The position numbers and the translations under genes were made by a program. Shown piece by piece: positions 21,337 to 33,861 of a stretch of 64,000 nt of DNA. Below the pieces are notes generated by a model. That model was not told the DNA's origin and did not search any database. It saw only the letters and a program-made list of their open reading frames with translations. Numbering within the stretch: the first letter of the stretch is position 1; each line of letters begins with the position of its first letter. The DNA is from Hedera helix (Eukaryota; Streptophyta; Magnoliopsida; Apiales; Araliaceae): assembly GCA_947179155.2 (NCBI GenBank), contig OX359278.1, forward strand, positions 25,863,797-25,927,796. Reading direction: 5' to 3'.

Positions 21337-24216
21337 GAGGCCACTCCTAACACTTTAGAAAAGTTGGAAGGATTCTCTAAGTGTTGGGGGAGTGTAAGAA
21401 AGAGAGAAGGAGAGAAGAGAGAAAATAGAAAAGTGAGGGGAAACTCTTGCAAAGTAAAGAAAAAGCAAGGAAATGAGAGCAAGATGAGCTATTGTGGAGT
21501 CTCTTACAAGATTCCTATCAAAAAGAAAGAAGGCAGCTAGGAGGTATAAATTTTTCTCAACTCAAGTCTTTTAGATTCTTGTATATGTAACTATATAGTT
21601 TATTATCATGCTTGTTGTTAGAGGATTTTGGGTTGTTGGGAATCATGGTGGGTTCCAGAGGCACCATGAAGGAACTTGAAGGAGATATATGTGTGTAGAT
21701 GATATTTAATATGTGAAAATATGAATATGATGGTCTTATATGTTAACTTAAGTGGTATGCTTGATTTTAATCTAATAACCTAAAGATGAGCATGATGATC
21801 TTAAGGTTTATGATGTGTATATGGTAGATTTACAAGATTCAAACATGGCCTAAATGATATAAGTGGAAAAGAAGTTAAAATGAAGTTGTAATAGATTTGT
21901 GAAGGATATATGTAAAACCCTAAAATATGGAATATAGTATATTAATGAATAAATGTAGTAAAAATGTCAAAATCATGAAATAATGATAAAACATGAACTT
22001 AATGCATTATGAGACAAGATTGAGCTTGTTTGGAGGTGTGGGAATCAAGTTAAAATAAAAAAGGAAGCTGAAAACATGAAGAATAAAATTCTAATGCACT
22101 GGTCGTCTTGCGCCACTAAGGCATAAAAGTTTTTGATGGAATGGCGTTCCCCGTGCCAGTCCTAGCTCATTTGTGGCACGTCTTGTACCAGTCCAAAAAA
22201 CCAGTTGACCCAAATCTGGGTCGGGCCTTGGTCAACAAGGTTGACCTGGCCCAAAAAAGAAAAAAGAAAAAAAAGTAAATAATAAAATATAATATAATAA
22301 GTAAATAATAATAAGATAAATGAGAATTAAATATTAATTAAACGAGTAAAATAATAATGAATATTATTTTATTTGTAGCAAATAATGGGGAATTATTTAT
22401 GGAAGTTAATACATTATAATTAATAAAGGGAGATGATTAAACAAATAAAATAATTAATATTATTTTTTTTGCAAGGATTAATTAATATAAAGGTTAATGA
22501 AAGATGCTTAAACAAATAAGATAATTGTAACAATTATTTTATTTGTGAAAAATGATTATGATAAAGGGAAATTAATAATGAAGTCTTAAGATTGTTAAAC
22601 AACAAATGATAAATTTATTGTGATGAATAATAATGTGAAATAATTGATGATAATTAACGAGATAAGATATAACAAATAAAATAATAATGAGATTATGTTA
22701 TTTGCGAAGAAAATGATAAAGATGATTAGATGAATATTAATGAGAGGTAAAGATGTGTAAAGAATAACTATGCAAGTAAGGTAATAATGAAGATTATTTT
22801 ACTTGGGGGTGATAAACATGAGGATAAACATTAATAATGAAGAATAATTATAAAGAGATAAACAAATAAGATAAAGTTATTTTCTTTATGTTTAATGAAT
22901 AATAAATGACTTCAAGAAAGAATTAAACCATAAGGTAATAAGAATCGTGTTAGTGTAAAAACATAGTAAAAGAGACGAAGGAGGATGATGTTGAATAATA
23001 AGGGTAATGATGAATAGAGAAAGGGTATGAGATAATAATAGATCGATGAAAGTTCAATTATGATACGATAGAAATTAACTGATAGACCGAATCATGATTG
23101 ATGTAGGTTGACTGGAGGACAATAATCTAAAGGAAGAGAAAGCGAACATGTCAGGCAAGTACACCTTACTTGTTGTACACTTTATTTGTTCGTACAAGCT
23201 CCATAGATGAAGTACATGTTTGAACTTAACAGTTATCACTTGAATGCATCCAATCATATGTATACACTTAAGAAGATTTCCCAAATATGAGATTATGAAT
23301 GTTGAGAACTTTAACTACAAATAATTGTTTGAAAGAAGAGTCTATGCCACTTGATTCAGCTGGGCCAATGATAACATGAACCGTCAATTAATCATATCTC
23401 TTTGAAAGCTATCCAAACCAATTGCTTTGGTGCGGATTCTGTTATACTGAGAAGAACAACCCTAATAAAGGAGAATTATTTTAGGTCGGTAAATCCAACT
23501 TGCACGCTATGAATAAATGTTATGCATAATGTAGAATACTACGAGGCTGATCACCTTATGTACTTGTTTTCCAGAGGTTTCACAGTTAATCACTGTTGTT
23601 CCTCTGTAGCGTTAAATGGTCCTTATCAATCACTCAGTAATATAAAATTTTCATGCTTTGCTAGATCGAAATTCTTCTATGCCAAATACATTATGAATGG
23701 TTATTTCTAAATTTATCAAACCTTGCACGTATCAGAATTTATATTCCTTACCACGTGACTCATGTACAATTTGTTGAACTATCTTATGACTTATCAAAAA
23801 ATTCTCGAACCTTATAATTGTATAGACATTTGAACTCAATTGATGTTATTGTATATTATATACTTGTTGAGCAAACTCGTTGCTCATACTTGCTTAAAAA
23901 TCCCATTTACAATGAAGACGGAGAAAGCTAGTAGCTCCGAAACGGACAAAGAAAAGGCCAAGGCTACTCAGTAGTTTAAGGTTTATGAAGTAATTATATT
24001 TTGTATTAAACTCTGATTGTATTAGCCTTTTATACTAAAGACTTATGATGTATTAGTAAAGGTTGTTCAGACTCGGGATAACTATAAGACAATTATTAAT
24101 GTAATGTACTAAGGTATGTTTTTATGTATTGATTGGGTAGTTATGTATGATGATCAGAGGGTATCGTGAAGCACTGAATTCGAGTTATAAGTACCGAATT
24201 TGGGGGCGTCACAGGT

Positions 24217-24229
24217 TGATATCAGAGTT
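24217..24229 (+). other. E2 primer binding site (tRNA-iMet, one mismatch)
   Basis: TGATATCAGAGTT, three bases after the LTR end. E5 has TGGTATCAGAGTT at the same place. Confidence 0.85.
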
Positions 24230-24447
24230 GTAGGTTATAAACCCTAAGACAGAGAATCCTTAAGCTATAACCTTAAAAAATAGAGTTAGAATGGAAGGAG
24301 ATAAAACACATGTAGAGTTTTACGGGTGATTTTAGGAGATTTGTTATATAGATGTTACCGTCATAGAATATATTTTCATTCCATACAATGAACTTATACT
24401 TTATTTTGAAATACTGATAGAGTTTTTCTATTTTGTGTCTATGTTGT

Positions 24448-24450
24448 AGG
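24448..24450 (+). promoter_or_regulatory. Candidate 3' splice site before E2 extra ORF
   Basis: TTTTGTGTCTATGTTGTAG followed by G and the ATG at 24451: a U-rich tract and AG typical of a plant acceptor. Confidence 0.45.
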
Positions 24451-25122
24451 ATGCCCGAGTTAGGAGAGCCCAACCATACCATGGAGGACGAGCCCTATGA
24501 TATACACGTGGTGTCAAAGGGACCCATTATAGCAGTACTTGTTTAGGTTGTTGCACTAGCAGAGGAGGAGGAGGTTGAGATAGCGATAGGAGAGTCGGAT
24601 CCGGTAGAGTAGTCAAAGGAGGGATCTCTAGTATTCCACACTTTTGAGGAGGATCTGTTAAGGGAATATACCGACCAGATCATCGAGCAGGAGGGTAGGA
24701 TTGAGGAACTCAAGGCGAAGGTGCAGGGGCGCAAGGAGACCACCATTCAGTTGGGAGCTTTAGTACATCACCTCCTAAAGAGGAATGTGGAGCTGGTGGG
24801 CCAGGTAGAGAGTGTTAAGGCTAAGAGGGATGCTGCATGGGAACTGCTAGAGGAGGAGGTTGTAAATAGTATTCAGATCGAGGAACAGTTAGTTGGCAAG
24901 AAGGATATGGTCAGAGATTTGGAGGGTGAGGTATAACCAAAGAGGAGGAGGGCAGACATGATGGAATATGCATTCCACACTTCATTTGGCTGCTGGATGG
25001 ACCGAGTGTACCACTTTCCTACAGAGGATGGTTAGACTTGTTACACCATGAGTCGTGACTGAGTGATCCATATTGGTCAGCAGGACTATGATGAGGCAGT
25101 GGAGTGTGGTATATTCCGTTAG
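24451..25122 (+). pseudogene. E2 extra ORF upstream of gag, decayed
   Basis: 224 codons from ATG to TAG in one frame with about five internal stops. It has an acidic N-terminal part (AEEEEVEIAIGESDP), a coiled coil (DQIIEQEGRIEELKAKVQ and onward to EEQLVGKKDMVRDLEGEV) and a C-terminal block with TSFGCWMDRVYHFPTEDG and IGQQDYDEAVE. The C-terminal block aligns with that of E1. The reading frame itself has no frameshift, although it has stops. Confidence 0.75.
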
Positions 25123-25536
25123 GGAGGTTTTATATATTAGTGATGACGATATTTATATAGGTATGGATGTTGATAGTTCCCACTTTTTGTTCATAATAGG
25201 GGAACTTGTTATGTAAATCCCAGTCTCTTTGCACAAGATATGGGATAGAGATTTTAAACCCCAACTTTTGTTTTATCAGCGAGGTAGTATAATTATAGAT
25301 CTCCATTTTTTGTGATATTAGGGGATAGATGATAGATGTTCGATGCTAGATGATAGATGTAAACATGGGCATTTATAAAAGTATGCCACAAGATGTATTA
25401 CTTTATGTACTTAAATAAGTGGTATATGAATATAAATGTTTTTATTAATTGTGTTCTACTATTAAATATTGCATGATATATACAACTGTCTATAATAAAT
25501 GATGAGATAATAATATAGAGTCTTATTAAACAGAAT
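25123..25536. other. E2 spacer between extra ORF and gag
   Basis: Non-coding. It has 'CCCAACTTTTGTT' type strings like the E5 spacer and ends TTATTAAACAG-AAT before the gag ATG, again like a 3' splice site (AG at 25532-25533). Confidence 0.6.
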
Positions 25537-26620
25537 ATGCCACCCAGACGTAGAATGCCAGCATAACCAAGACCAAAAAAATCCGTCAACAATGATAGGG
25601 AATGCACAGACCCCGTGCAGAGGCTAGTGGACCTACTAGAAGGAGCATTCCAACACCATAACCTCGAACCAGTAAACCACAACCCCCAAGTGGCTCCGGG
25701 AGCTAGCTTCAAGGACTTCAAAGCGATAGGACAGCCAGAGTTTAAAGGGAGGACGGACCCGATTGAGGCTCAATTTTGGGTCAAGGAGATAGAGAAAGAA
25801 TTCGAGATTGCTAGGGTAGGTGATGACTAGAAGACTGAATTCGCAACATACCTAATGAAAGGGGAGGTGAATTTCTGGTGGGAAGTTAATAGACAAAGGA
25901 CAGGAGAAGGGATTGTAGCATGGGAAAGATTTAAAGAGCTTTTTTTCGAGAACTACTTCTCGAAGAGCATGCAAAATTGCATGGAGATGAAATTTTTGGA
26001 GTTGAAGCAAGGTGACATGTCGGTTGCACAGTACGCAGTAAAGTTTAACGAACTGACACGATTTGCCACTCATCAAGTAGACACAGAGGAAAGGAAGGAA
26101 CGACGGTTCGAGCAAGGGTTAAAATCGTGGTTGTACAACAAGGTAGCTGTCCTGCAGATTGAATCATTTAGGACTTTATTGGAGAAAGGTATTATCGCTG
26201 AAGGAGGGAGAGAGGCTCTGAGTTAGTACCATAAGGATAAGAAGAATAAGAAATTGGGAGGAGAAAACCGCGGAGGAAGCAGTGGGGGAAGTAACTTAGG
26301 AAAAAGAAAATGGGAAAGTAGCAATAACAACAACACTAATAGTCAACTAGGAAGCAGACAAGGGAAGTTTAAGAAGAGAAGGAAACTGTGTAAGAAGTGT
26401 GGAAAGAACCACTAAGTAGAGTGTACGTGTGCTACAACTGTGGGCAAGAGGGACACATCTCGCCCAATTGCCCAAATTTGATAATAATCAAGGGATGTTT
26501 TGCATGTGGAGCGACTGATCATCAGATTAAGGATTACCCAAAGAAAGGAAAGACCAGGGGGAGTGGCAACGTTGGAGGAAGAACCAAACTAATGATCGGT
26601 GTTCCAACATAGCCCAGCCG
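25537..26620 (+). pseudogene. E2 gag, decayed
   Basis: From ATG 25537 a basic N-terminus precedes a gag core (ASFKDFKAIGQPEFKGRTDP, EVNFWWEVNRQRTGEG, FLELKQGDMSVAQYAVKFNE). The zinc-knuckle region follows in another frame (CYNCGQEGHISPNC, CFACGATDHQIKDY, where the last Cys is Tyr). Internal stops lie near 25564, 25828 and 26224. A frameshift with a few lost residues lies near 26430, within the first knuckle. Confidence 0.88.
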
Positions 26621-27170
26621 GCCAACCAATAGGACTTTTAACATGACAGTCCAAGATCATGTGGCCTCTAAAGAAGTGGTATCAGGTATTATCTCAATCA
26701 ACAATATTAATGCTTATGTACTTTTCGATTCGGGTGTTACCTGTTCTTTCGTATCTTAAGAGTTTGCTAGAAAATTAAATTTACCTCAAGAAGAATTAGG
26801 TTGTCCTTTAAATACAGAACTGGAAAATAAAGAGGTGATCCTCGTAGAACATGTACATTGAAACTGTTACGTAAACATTAGGGGACACCAGTTGAAGGTG
26901 GATTTAATTCCATTCAGATTAGGTGAATTTGACGTTATCCTAGGAATGGATTGGCTGCACAGGTATGGGGCATTCATTGACTGCCAGAAGAAATGTGTAA
27001 ACCTTTAGTCCCCGAATCGGTCTAAGGTAGTATTTTATGGTAGCACATCGCCAAGACAGTCTTGTTGTTTGACGATGATGAAGGCCAAGAAACTATTAAG
27101 AAAACGATGTGTAGGCTATTTAGCGCATTTAGTTGATACCCAGAGAGTGGGAACATAAATTAATAAGATA
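26621..27170 (+). pseudogene. E2 aspartic protease, decayed
   Basis: The conceptual translation shows the DAVxxKEVVSGI-type lead-in, then LFDSGVTCSFVS (usual DSGA is DSGV here), and FDVILGMDWLHRYGAFIDC. It then reads into MMKAKKLLRKRCVGYLAHLV, the linker before RT. Several stops interrupt it. Confidence 0.85.
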
Positions 27171-28110
27171 CCATAGTGCAAGAATTTTTAGACATATTTC
27201 CAAACGAGTTATCGGGCCTTCCACCGGACCGAGAAATTGAATTTACGATTGATCTTGTACTAGGAACGACGCCGGTTTCTAAGGCTCCATATCGCATGGC
27301 GCCGGTAGAGATAAAGGAGTTAATGATTCAGTTATAAGAATTTCTAGACAAAAGTTACATTCAGCTGAGTGTGTCTCCATGGGGGGCACCAGTTCTGTTC
27401 GTAAAGAAGAAAGATGGGTCATTGTGATTCTTCATAGACTATAGAGATTTGAATAAGGTCATAATTAAGAACAAGTGTACTTTACCCCGAATTGATGACT
27501 TATTTGATCAGTTGAAGGGATCAAGATACTTTTCCAAGATAGATCTGAGAACGGGTTACCATCAATTAAAAGTAAGAAAGGAAGATATGCCCAAGACAAC
27601 CTTTAAGACGCGATATGAACATTATGAGTTTTTGGTAATGTCGTTTGGACTAACAAACGCACCAGCAACATTTATAGATTTAATGAATAGAATATTTAAG
27701 CCGTATTTGGATAAGTTCGTTGTGATTTTCATTGACGATATTTTAATTTACTCCAAGATCCAAGAACACTCAAACCATCTAAAGTTAGTATTGAAAATAT
27801 TGAGAAGCGAGAAGCAATACGCCAAAATTTCAAAGTGTGAGTTTAAGATTGAAAAGGTCCAATTTTTGGGACATGTGATAGATAAAGAAGGAATATTAGT
27901 GGATCCAACAAAGGTAGAAGTTGTGATTAATTGGGAATAGCAAAAGACTCCTACCGAAGTATATAGCTTTTTAGGGTTAGCGGGGTATTATTGGAGGTTC
28001 ATTAAAGACTTTTCTAAGATAGCAACCCCGTTAACCAATTTAACAAGAACAACCGTAAAGTTTGTTTAGACGGATAATTGCGAATCAAGTTTTCTAGAAC
28101 TAAAGAAGAG
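27171..28110 (+). pseudogene. E2 reverse transcriptase, decayed
   Basis: RT blocks in order: [100 protein letters not shown] and the active site [13 protein letters not shown] (about 27720-27765). The longest open part is 27449-27940. Stops include TGA near 27425 and TAG near 27938 and 28068. Confidence 0.88.
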
Positions 28111-28650
28111 ATTGAGTGAAGCGCCCATATTAGCTTTACCGGACAACATCGGAGGATTCGTGGTGTACAGTGACGCATCGCATAAAGGACTCGGATGTGT
28201 ATTAGTGCAAAATGGAAAGGTTATTGCATACGTATCGAGACAGGTAAAAGATTACGAGAAAGGGTATTCGACCCATGATTTGGAGTTAGCGGTGGTGGTG
28301 TTTGCTTTGAAGATTTGGAGGCATTATCTCTATAGGGAGAAATACGAAATATATACGAACCCCAAGAGTCTGAAGTACATATTTACACAGAAAGAACTAA
28401 ACATGAGGTAGAGAAGGTGGTTGGAGTTGATCAAGGATTACAATTACAAAATTTTGTATCACCCAAGGAAGACAAATGTGGTGGCAGATACTTTAAGCAG
28501 AAAGGGAAAGGAGAAGTTATCTTTGCTAACGGCCCAAGGAAGTTGACCGAGGAGATGGAAAGGATGGAGATAGAGATAGAAGGATCGAAGGAGTCGGGAG
28601 GAAAGTTATTTGTGATGAAAGTTCGACTGACATTGTTAAATAAAAAGTAA
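28111..28650 (+). pseudogene. E2 RNase H, decayed
   Basis: [40 protein letters not shown] and [14 protein letters not shown] match the E1 RNase H. The E1 block FTDHKSL reads YTNPKSL here, so a catalytic Asp is Asn. A TAG at 28409 and a later frameshift break the chain. Confidence 0.85.
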
Positions 28651-30055
28651 AGGAGGCACAGGAAAAGGACGAGGAGTGTGATACAATGAAAAGGAGAATA
28701 CTAGAAAATGAGGAGGGGAAGTTCAAGGTGGATAAAGAAGGAATACTGAGATTCAAAGTACGAGTATGGGTTCCCTTAGTATGAACATTGAGGGAGGAAA
28801 TTCTACATAAAGCACATAATTCGAACTATTCCATGTACCTTGGGAGTATAAAGATGTATCAAGATCTTTGTCAACACTTTTGGTGGCCCAACTTGAAGCG
28901 GGAAGTTGCAGAGTGCGTCAGCAGGTGTCTAACTTGCCAAAGAGTCAAAGCAAAGCATCCGAGGTTGAGCGGTTTACTACAACTATTAGAAATTATAAAA
29001 TAGAAATGGGAGCACATCACAATGTGGTGGGATTGCCAATCACTCCGAAAGACTATGACGTGATATGGGTTATTGTGGACAGGCTGATGAAATCAGCACA
29101 CTTTCTATCGATAAAGGTTCAGTTTTATTTAAATCAGTTGGCAAAGCTCTATACAAAGGAGATTGTGACAAGGCATGGAGTACCAGTGTCAATTGTGTCA
29201 GACAGAGACCCATGTTTTATGTCTAATTTTTGGAGAAGTCTTCAGGAACACTTGGGAACTCATTTGAGACTGAGTACCGCTTACCATCCTTAGACCGATG
29301 GGCAAAGTGAGAGAACTATTCAGACACTAGAAGATATGCTCAAAGCCTGCGTGATGGACTTCAAGGGCAGTTGGGACGATCTCCTACCTCTTATTGAATT
29401 TACTTACAACAACAGTTACTATGCGAGCATCGACATACCGTCGTATGAAGCTCTGTATGGAAGACAGTGCAGAACACCATTATGCTGGGATGAGGTAGGA
29501 GAGCGACGACTTTTGGGCCCATAATTGGTACAACAGACAACAGAAATCGTCAAGGTAATAAGGGCCAGACTTGTGGGAGCACAAGACAGACATAAAAAGT
29601 ATGCTGATCTACACAAACAAAGTCGAGACTTTGAAGTTGAAAGTTTTGTGTTTCTAAAAATATCTCCTTGGAAAGGAAAAATTAAAATTGGTAAGAAGGG
29701 AAAACTCAGCCCGAGGTTCATAAGGCCTTTTGAAGTATTAAAGAGAGTATGTGAAGTAGCGTATGAGGTAGCATTACCTCCTGAGCTGGAGTATATTCAC
29801 AACGTGTTTCATGTCTCAATATTGTGACCGTACAAGCCCGACTACAAGCACGTAATATCCTACGAATCTATTCAAGTGGAGAAGGATTTGACTTATGAGG
29901 AGGTCCTGGTACAAATCATTGATAAAAAATAACAGATATCATGAAATAAGGTCATACTTTCTATCAATGTAGTATGAATGAACCAAAATATCGAGGAGGC
30001 TACATGAGAGTAAGAGGATAAGATGAGAAATGATTACCCCCAATTGTTTGCATGA
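28651..30055 (+). pseudogene. E2 integrase and chromodomain, decayed
   Basis: Zinc-binding region [20 protein letters not shown] with CVSRCLTCQ, then the catalytic core [35 protein letters not shown] and [16 protein letters not shown]. All three acidic residues of the DDE core are readable. The C-terminal block follows ([39 protein letters not shown]). A chromodomain remnant (EEAT, two stops, EDKMRNDYPQLFA) ends at TGA 30053-30055. Frameshifts near 29000 and stops near 29292 and 29521 interrupt it. Confidence 0.88.
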
Positions 30056-30087
30056 CCTTGTATCGATTCCGGGGACGAAATCTTTAT

Positions 30088-30099
30088 AAGGGGGGATAA
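30088..30099 (+). other. E2 polypurine tract
   Basis: AAGGGGGGATAA directly before the 3' LTR start TGTAATAAC. Confidence 0.9.
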
Positions 30100-30748
30100 T
30101 GTAATAACTAAGAAAATTTGTAAAGGAATATTATATTAATAAAATGAGAAATTATTTGAAATTTTTATGTACCTAGCTATGTGTGTATGTGGGATTATGT
30201 GATGAAAAGAATGTAGGGTTAGTTAATTCAATGAATTTGAATTAATTATGAATTAAAAGGAGAACTAAAGATGAATAATTAAATTTTGGAAATTATGTGA
30301 CAAACTTAAGTTATGAATTAACTAAGCTTGGATGTTAAGCCTTGTGTGGCATGATGATGATAAGGAATTAATCTAATATGGGATTAATTCATGGAAGAGA
30401 ATTAAAATGAATTTACGATGTAAATTTGGTAAATTATAAATTTAAATTATAATGAAGATTGATTAAATCCAAGATGATAAATTATTAACCAAGTTATGAA
30501 GGAGATTTACTAAGTGCAAATGGTTATGTGTACCAGTCCAATGTGGATTAATATTGGATGAGTCCAATAGGTACATGCTTTGTGTGGAATTAATTGAGCC
30601 CAATTTCATTAATGTTTATGAGAGTTGTAAAGAATTATAAGTAACCCAAAGGCTAGCCAAATCTTGAGTAGGGGAAGCCCAATTAATAGATCAAATCAAG
30701 CCCAACCTTTTTGACCCAATTCCTTGACCATTATCTAGAATGCTCTAA

Positions 30749-30802
<54 letters not shown>

Positions 30803-32767
30803 CCGGTTACTCTCCTCGGGGAGAGTCCAAAATCTTGAGCCATGTGAACTTTGGAGAATGAAAAAGACTCCCTAATTTTCTCCCATATGCCCCTCTTTTC
30901 CCTAATTTATGGAATCATAAACATAAATTATTAGACCAAATCAAATTAAGCCCAATGAGGTAGTATTGGCATAATTAAAGGAGCTAAGTGTGTTTAGGGA
31001 TCCTCTATAAATATAGGCCACTCCTAACACTTTAGAAAAGTTTGAAGGATTCTTTAAATGCTAGAAGAGTGTAAGAAAGAGTGAAGGAGAGAGGAGATAA
31101 AATAGAAAAGTGAGGGGAAACTCTTGCAAAGTAAAAAGAAAGTAAGGAAAAGAGAGCAAAAGGAGCCATTATGGAGTCCCTTACAAGATTCCTATAAAAA
31201 AAAGAAGGAAATTAGGATGTATAAATTTTTCTCAACTCAAGTCTTTTAGATTCTTGTATAAGTAGCTATATAGTTTATTATCAGGCTTGTTGTTGGAGGA
31301 TTTTAGGTTGTTGGGAACCATGGTGAGTTTCGGAGGCACCATGAAGGATCTTGAAGGAGATATATGTGTGTAGATGATATTTAATATGTGAAAATATGAA
31401 TATGGTGGTCTTATATGTTAACTTAAGTGGCATGCTTGATTTTAAACTAAAAACCTTAAGATGAGCATGATGATCTTAAGGTTTATGATGTGTATATGGT
31501 AGATTTACAAGGTTCAAAGATGGCTTAAGTGATATAAGTGAAACGGAAGTTAAAATGAAAAATGAAGTTGTAATAGATTTGTGAAGGATATGTGCAAAAC
31601 CCTAAAATATGGAATATAGTATATTCATGAATAAATGTAGTAAAAATGTCAAGATCATGAAATAATGATAAAACATGAACTTAATGCATTATGAGACAAG
31701 ATTAAGCTTGCTTGGAGGTGTGGGAATCAAGTTAAAATAAAAAAGGAAGCTGAAAACATGACGAATAAAATTTTGATGCATTGGTGCGCCCCATGCCATA
31801 CGCAGTCATTTTCCAATGCGCCCCGCGCCACTAAGGCAGAAAGTTTTCTATTCGAATGGCGCGCCTCGCTCCAGTTATAGTTCATTTGTGGCGCGCCCCG
31901 CGTCGGTCCGGAAAATCGGTTGACCCGAATCTAGGTCGGGCCTTGGTCAACAGAGTTGACCTAAGCCCAAAAAAAAATGAAAAAAGAAAACAAAGTAAAT
32001 AATAAAATAAAATACAATAAGTAAATAATAATAAGACAAATAAAATAATAAACATTATTTTATTTGTCGAGATAAATGAGAATTAAATATTAATTAAACG
32101 AATAAAAAAATAATGACTATTATTTTATTTGTAACAAATAATAGGGAATTATTTAAGGAAGTTAATAAATAATAATTAATAAAGGGACATGGCTAAACAA
32201 ATAAAATAATTAAGATTTTTTTTTTTGCAAGGATTAATTAATATAAAGGTTAATGAAAGATGCTTAAATAAATAAGGTAATTGTAACAATTATTTTATTT
32301 GTGAAAAATGATTATGATAAAGGGAAATTAATAATGAAGTCTTAAGATTGTTAAACAACAAATGATAAATTTATTGTGAGGAATAATAATGTGAAATAAT
32401 TGATGATAATTATAGAGATAAGATATAACAAATAAAATAATAATGAGATTATTTTATTTGCAAAGAAAATGATAAAGATGATTAGATGAATATTAATGAG
32501 AGGTAAAGATGTGTAAAGAGTAACTATGCAATTAAGGTAATAACGAAGATTATTTTACTTGGGGATGATAAACATGAGGATAAATATTAATAATGAAGAA
32601 TAATTATAAAGAGATAAACAAATAAGATAAAGTTATTTTATTTATGTTTAATGAATAATAAACGACTTCAAGAAAGAATTAAACCATAAGGTAATAAGAA
32701 TCTTGTTAGTGTAAAAATACAGTAAAGGAGATGAATGAGGATGATGTTGAATAATAAGGGTAATGAT
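30100..32767 (+). repeat. E2 3' LTR, first part
   Basis: Aligns with 20454 to about 23010 of the 5' LTR. It ends at GGGTAATGAT, where the Tat/Athila-like LTR begins with TGATAAGTAG. Confidence 0.92.
30749..30801. repeat. Compound (AT)n(GT)n microsatellite in E2 3' LTR
   Basis: About eight AT units followed by about 18 GT units. The 5' LTR has only AT units here. Confidence 0.95.
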
Positions 32768-33505
32768 TGATAAGTAGATTTTATGTCTATTTATTATGTA
32801 TTTTATGCTTAATTATTTGTGAGCTTTTAAGTATTTTTAGTGTTTTAAGTAATTTATTTAATTTTAAGCATTTTTATTATTTTTAGTAATTTTATATTAT
32901 TTTTATAATATTTTTATTTTATTTTGTGGGAATTAATTAAAGTTGGTGGCAATTTTGTAATTAAGGAGAAGTTGGCTGATCGGTGGCATTTTGGTAAATC
33001 CAGCAAAGAGGCATGGCCGCAAAAGGTGCGCTAAGCTGTGAAACAGCAAATAAGCACAACGCATAACACAGCTGTGGGAAAGGAAAGCAAACCGCGCGCA
33101 ATGCGCGGTCGACTGTATTAATAAAGAAGCGTGCAATGCGCAGTGGATCAGGCGGCTGTGCAGATTTTTCTTATTTTACTTTTCGCGTAGGTCCCGCCTG
33201 CATTATTCGTTTTTGCCTTTTCAAGATGTTTCGAGCGCATGCAGCAAAAAAAAATTAAAAGGAATGCTACAATTAAACTCCAATTTGGAAAAGGAATTAA
33301 ATAGGAATTTTTATATTTTATTATTTAGTATTTGTAAATCGTATTAGGGTTTGGAAATTTTAATTTTTATTAGGGTTAGGAGGGTTATGTAACCTATAAA
33401 TAAAGGGCTTGAGATACAAAGTAATACACAACTTTTTGCTAGAAAATATTCTTGTACATAATTCTTATTCTTCTTTTATTATGAGTAGCTAAGTTTTGCG
33501 AACCA
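32768..33505 (+). mobile_element. LTR start of a Tat/Athila-like element (truncated)
   Basis: Begins TGATAAGTAGATTTTATGTC, close in form to the E4 LTR start TGATGAGTGGATTTTATACC on the minus strand. It contains the palindrome CCGCGCGCAATGCGCGG (33092-33108) and a TATA box (33395-33402) in CCTATAAATAAAGGGCTTG, and it ends near TTATTATGAGTAGCTAA. The next sequence belongs to an unrelated LTR, so the U5 end and interior are missing. It opened the 3' LTR of E2. Confidence 0.65.
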
Positions 33506-33861
33506 TGTGTATGTATACCATTAAACTCTGACTGTATCGGATAACCGACACTTATAGTCCCCTTATCAGGGTTGCTCTCTCAGTCCAAGATTCTGTACCA
33601 ACTACTAGTTTGGATATCTTTTTAAAATATTAACATATGTGTATCCAGTCGAAATAAATGACGTAGACTAATTTTTTAAACAGTTCATGAAATGAAGAAC
33701 TTTAAATATTTCACAGTTCAATAATATAATAGGAATTCAAATACACAAAGTGTGAATATCAATAAATATCATTGATGTGGAGTAATTGACAATAAATTAA
33801 ACCACTAACATGATTGATAATAATAACTTGAGTTTGAGTTAGGAAACTTTCCTTGGTCATT
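33506..33861 (-). mobile_element. LTR fragment, E1-like family, left piece
   Basis: Resembles E1 LTR 2840-3300 at moderate identity (blocks near GGGTTGCTCTCTCAG, ACAGTTCATGAA, TGATGTGGAGTAATT). It is cut at 33862 by TGTAAGACCCCG. It may have been continuous with 36600-39353 before that insertion. Confidence 0.6.

Larger units (their letters stand above)
20454..24213 (+). repeat. E2 5' LTR (3760 bp)
   Basis: Starts TGTAATGACC and ends TTTGGGGGCGTCACA just before the PBS. It aligns with 30100-32767 and 47041-47802. It contains a TATA box at 21329, an (AT)n run at 21097-21132, a moderately GC-rich patch near 22085-22255 and an AT-rich repeat stretch to about 22900. Confidence 0.92.

Noticed and set aside
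32933..33136. Small ORF in the Tat/Athila-like LTR
   Set aside because: It overlaps LTR regulatory sequence and the GC palindrome; no recognisable protein.
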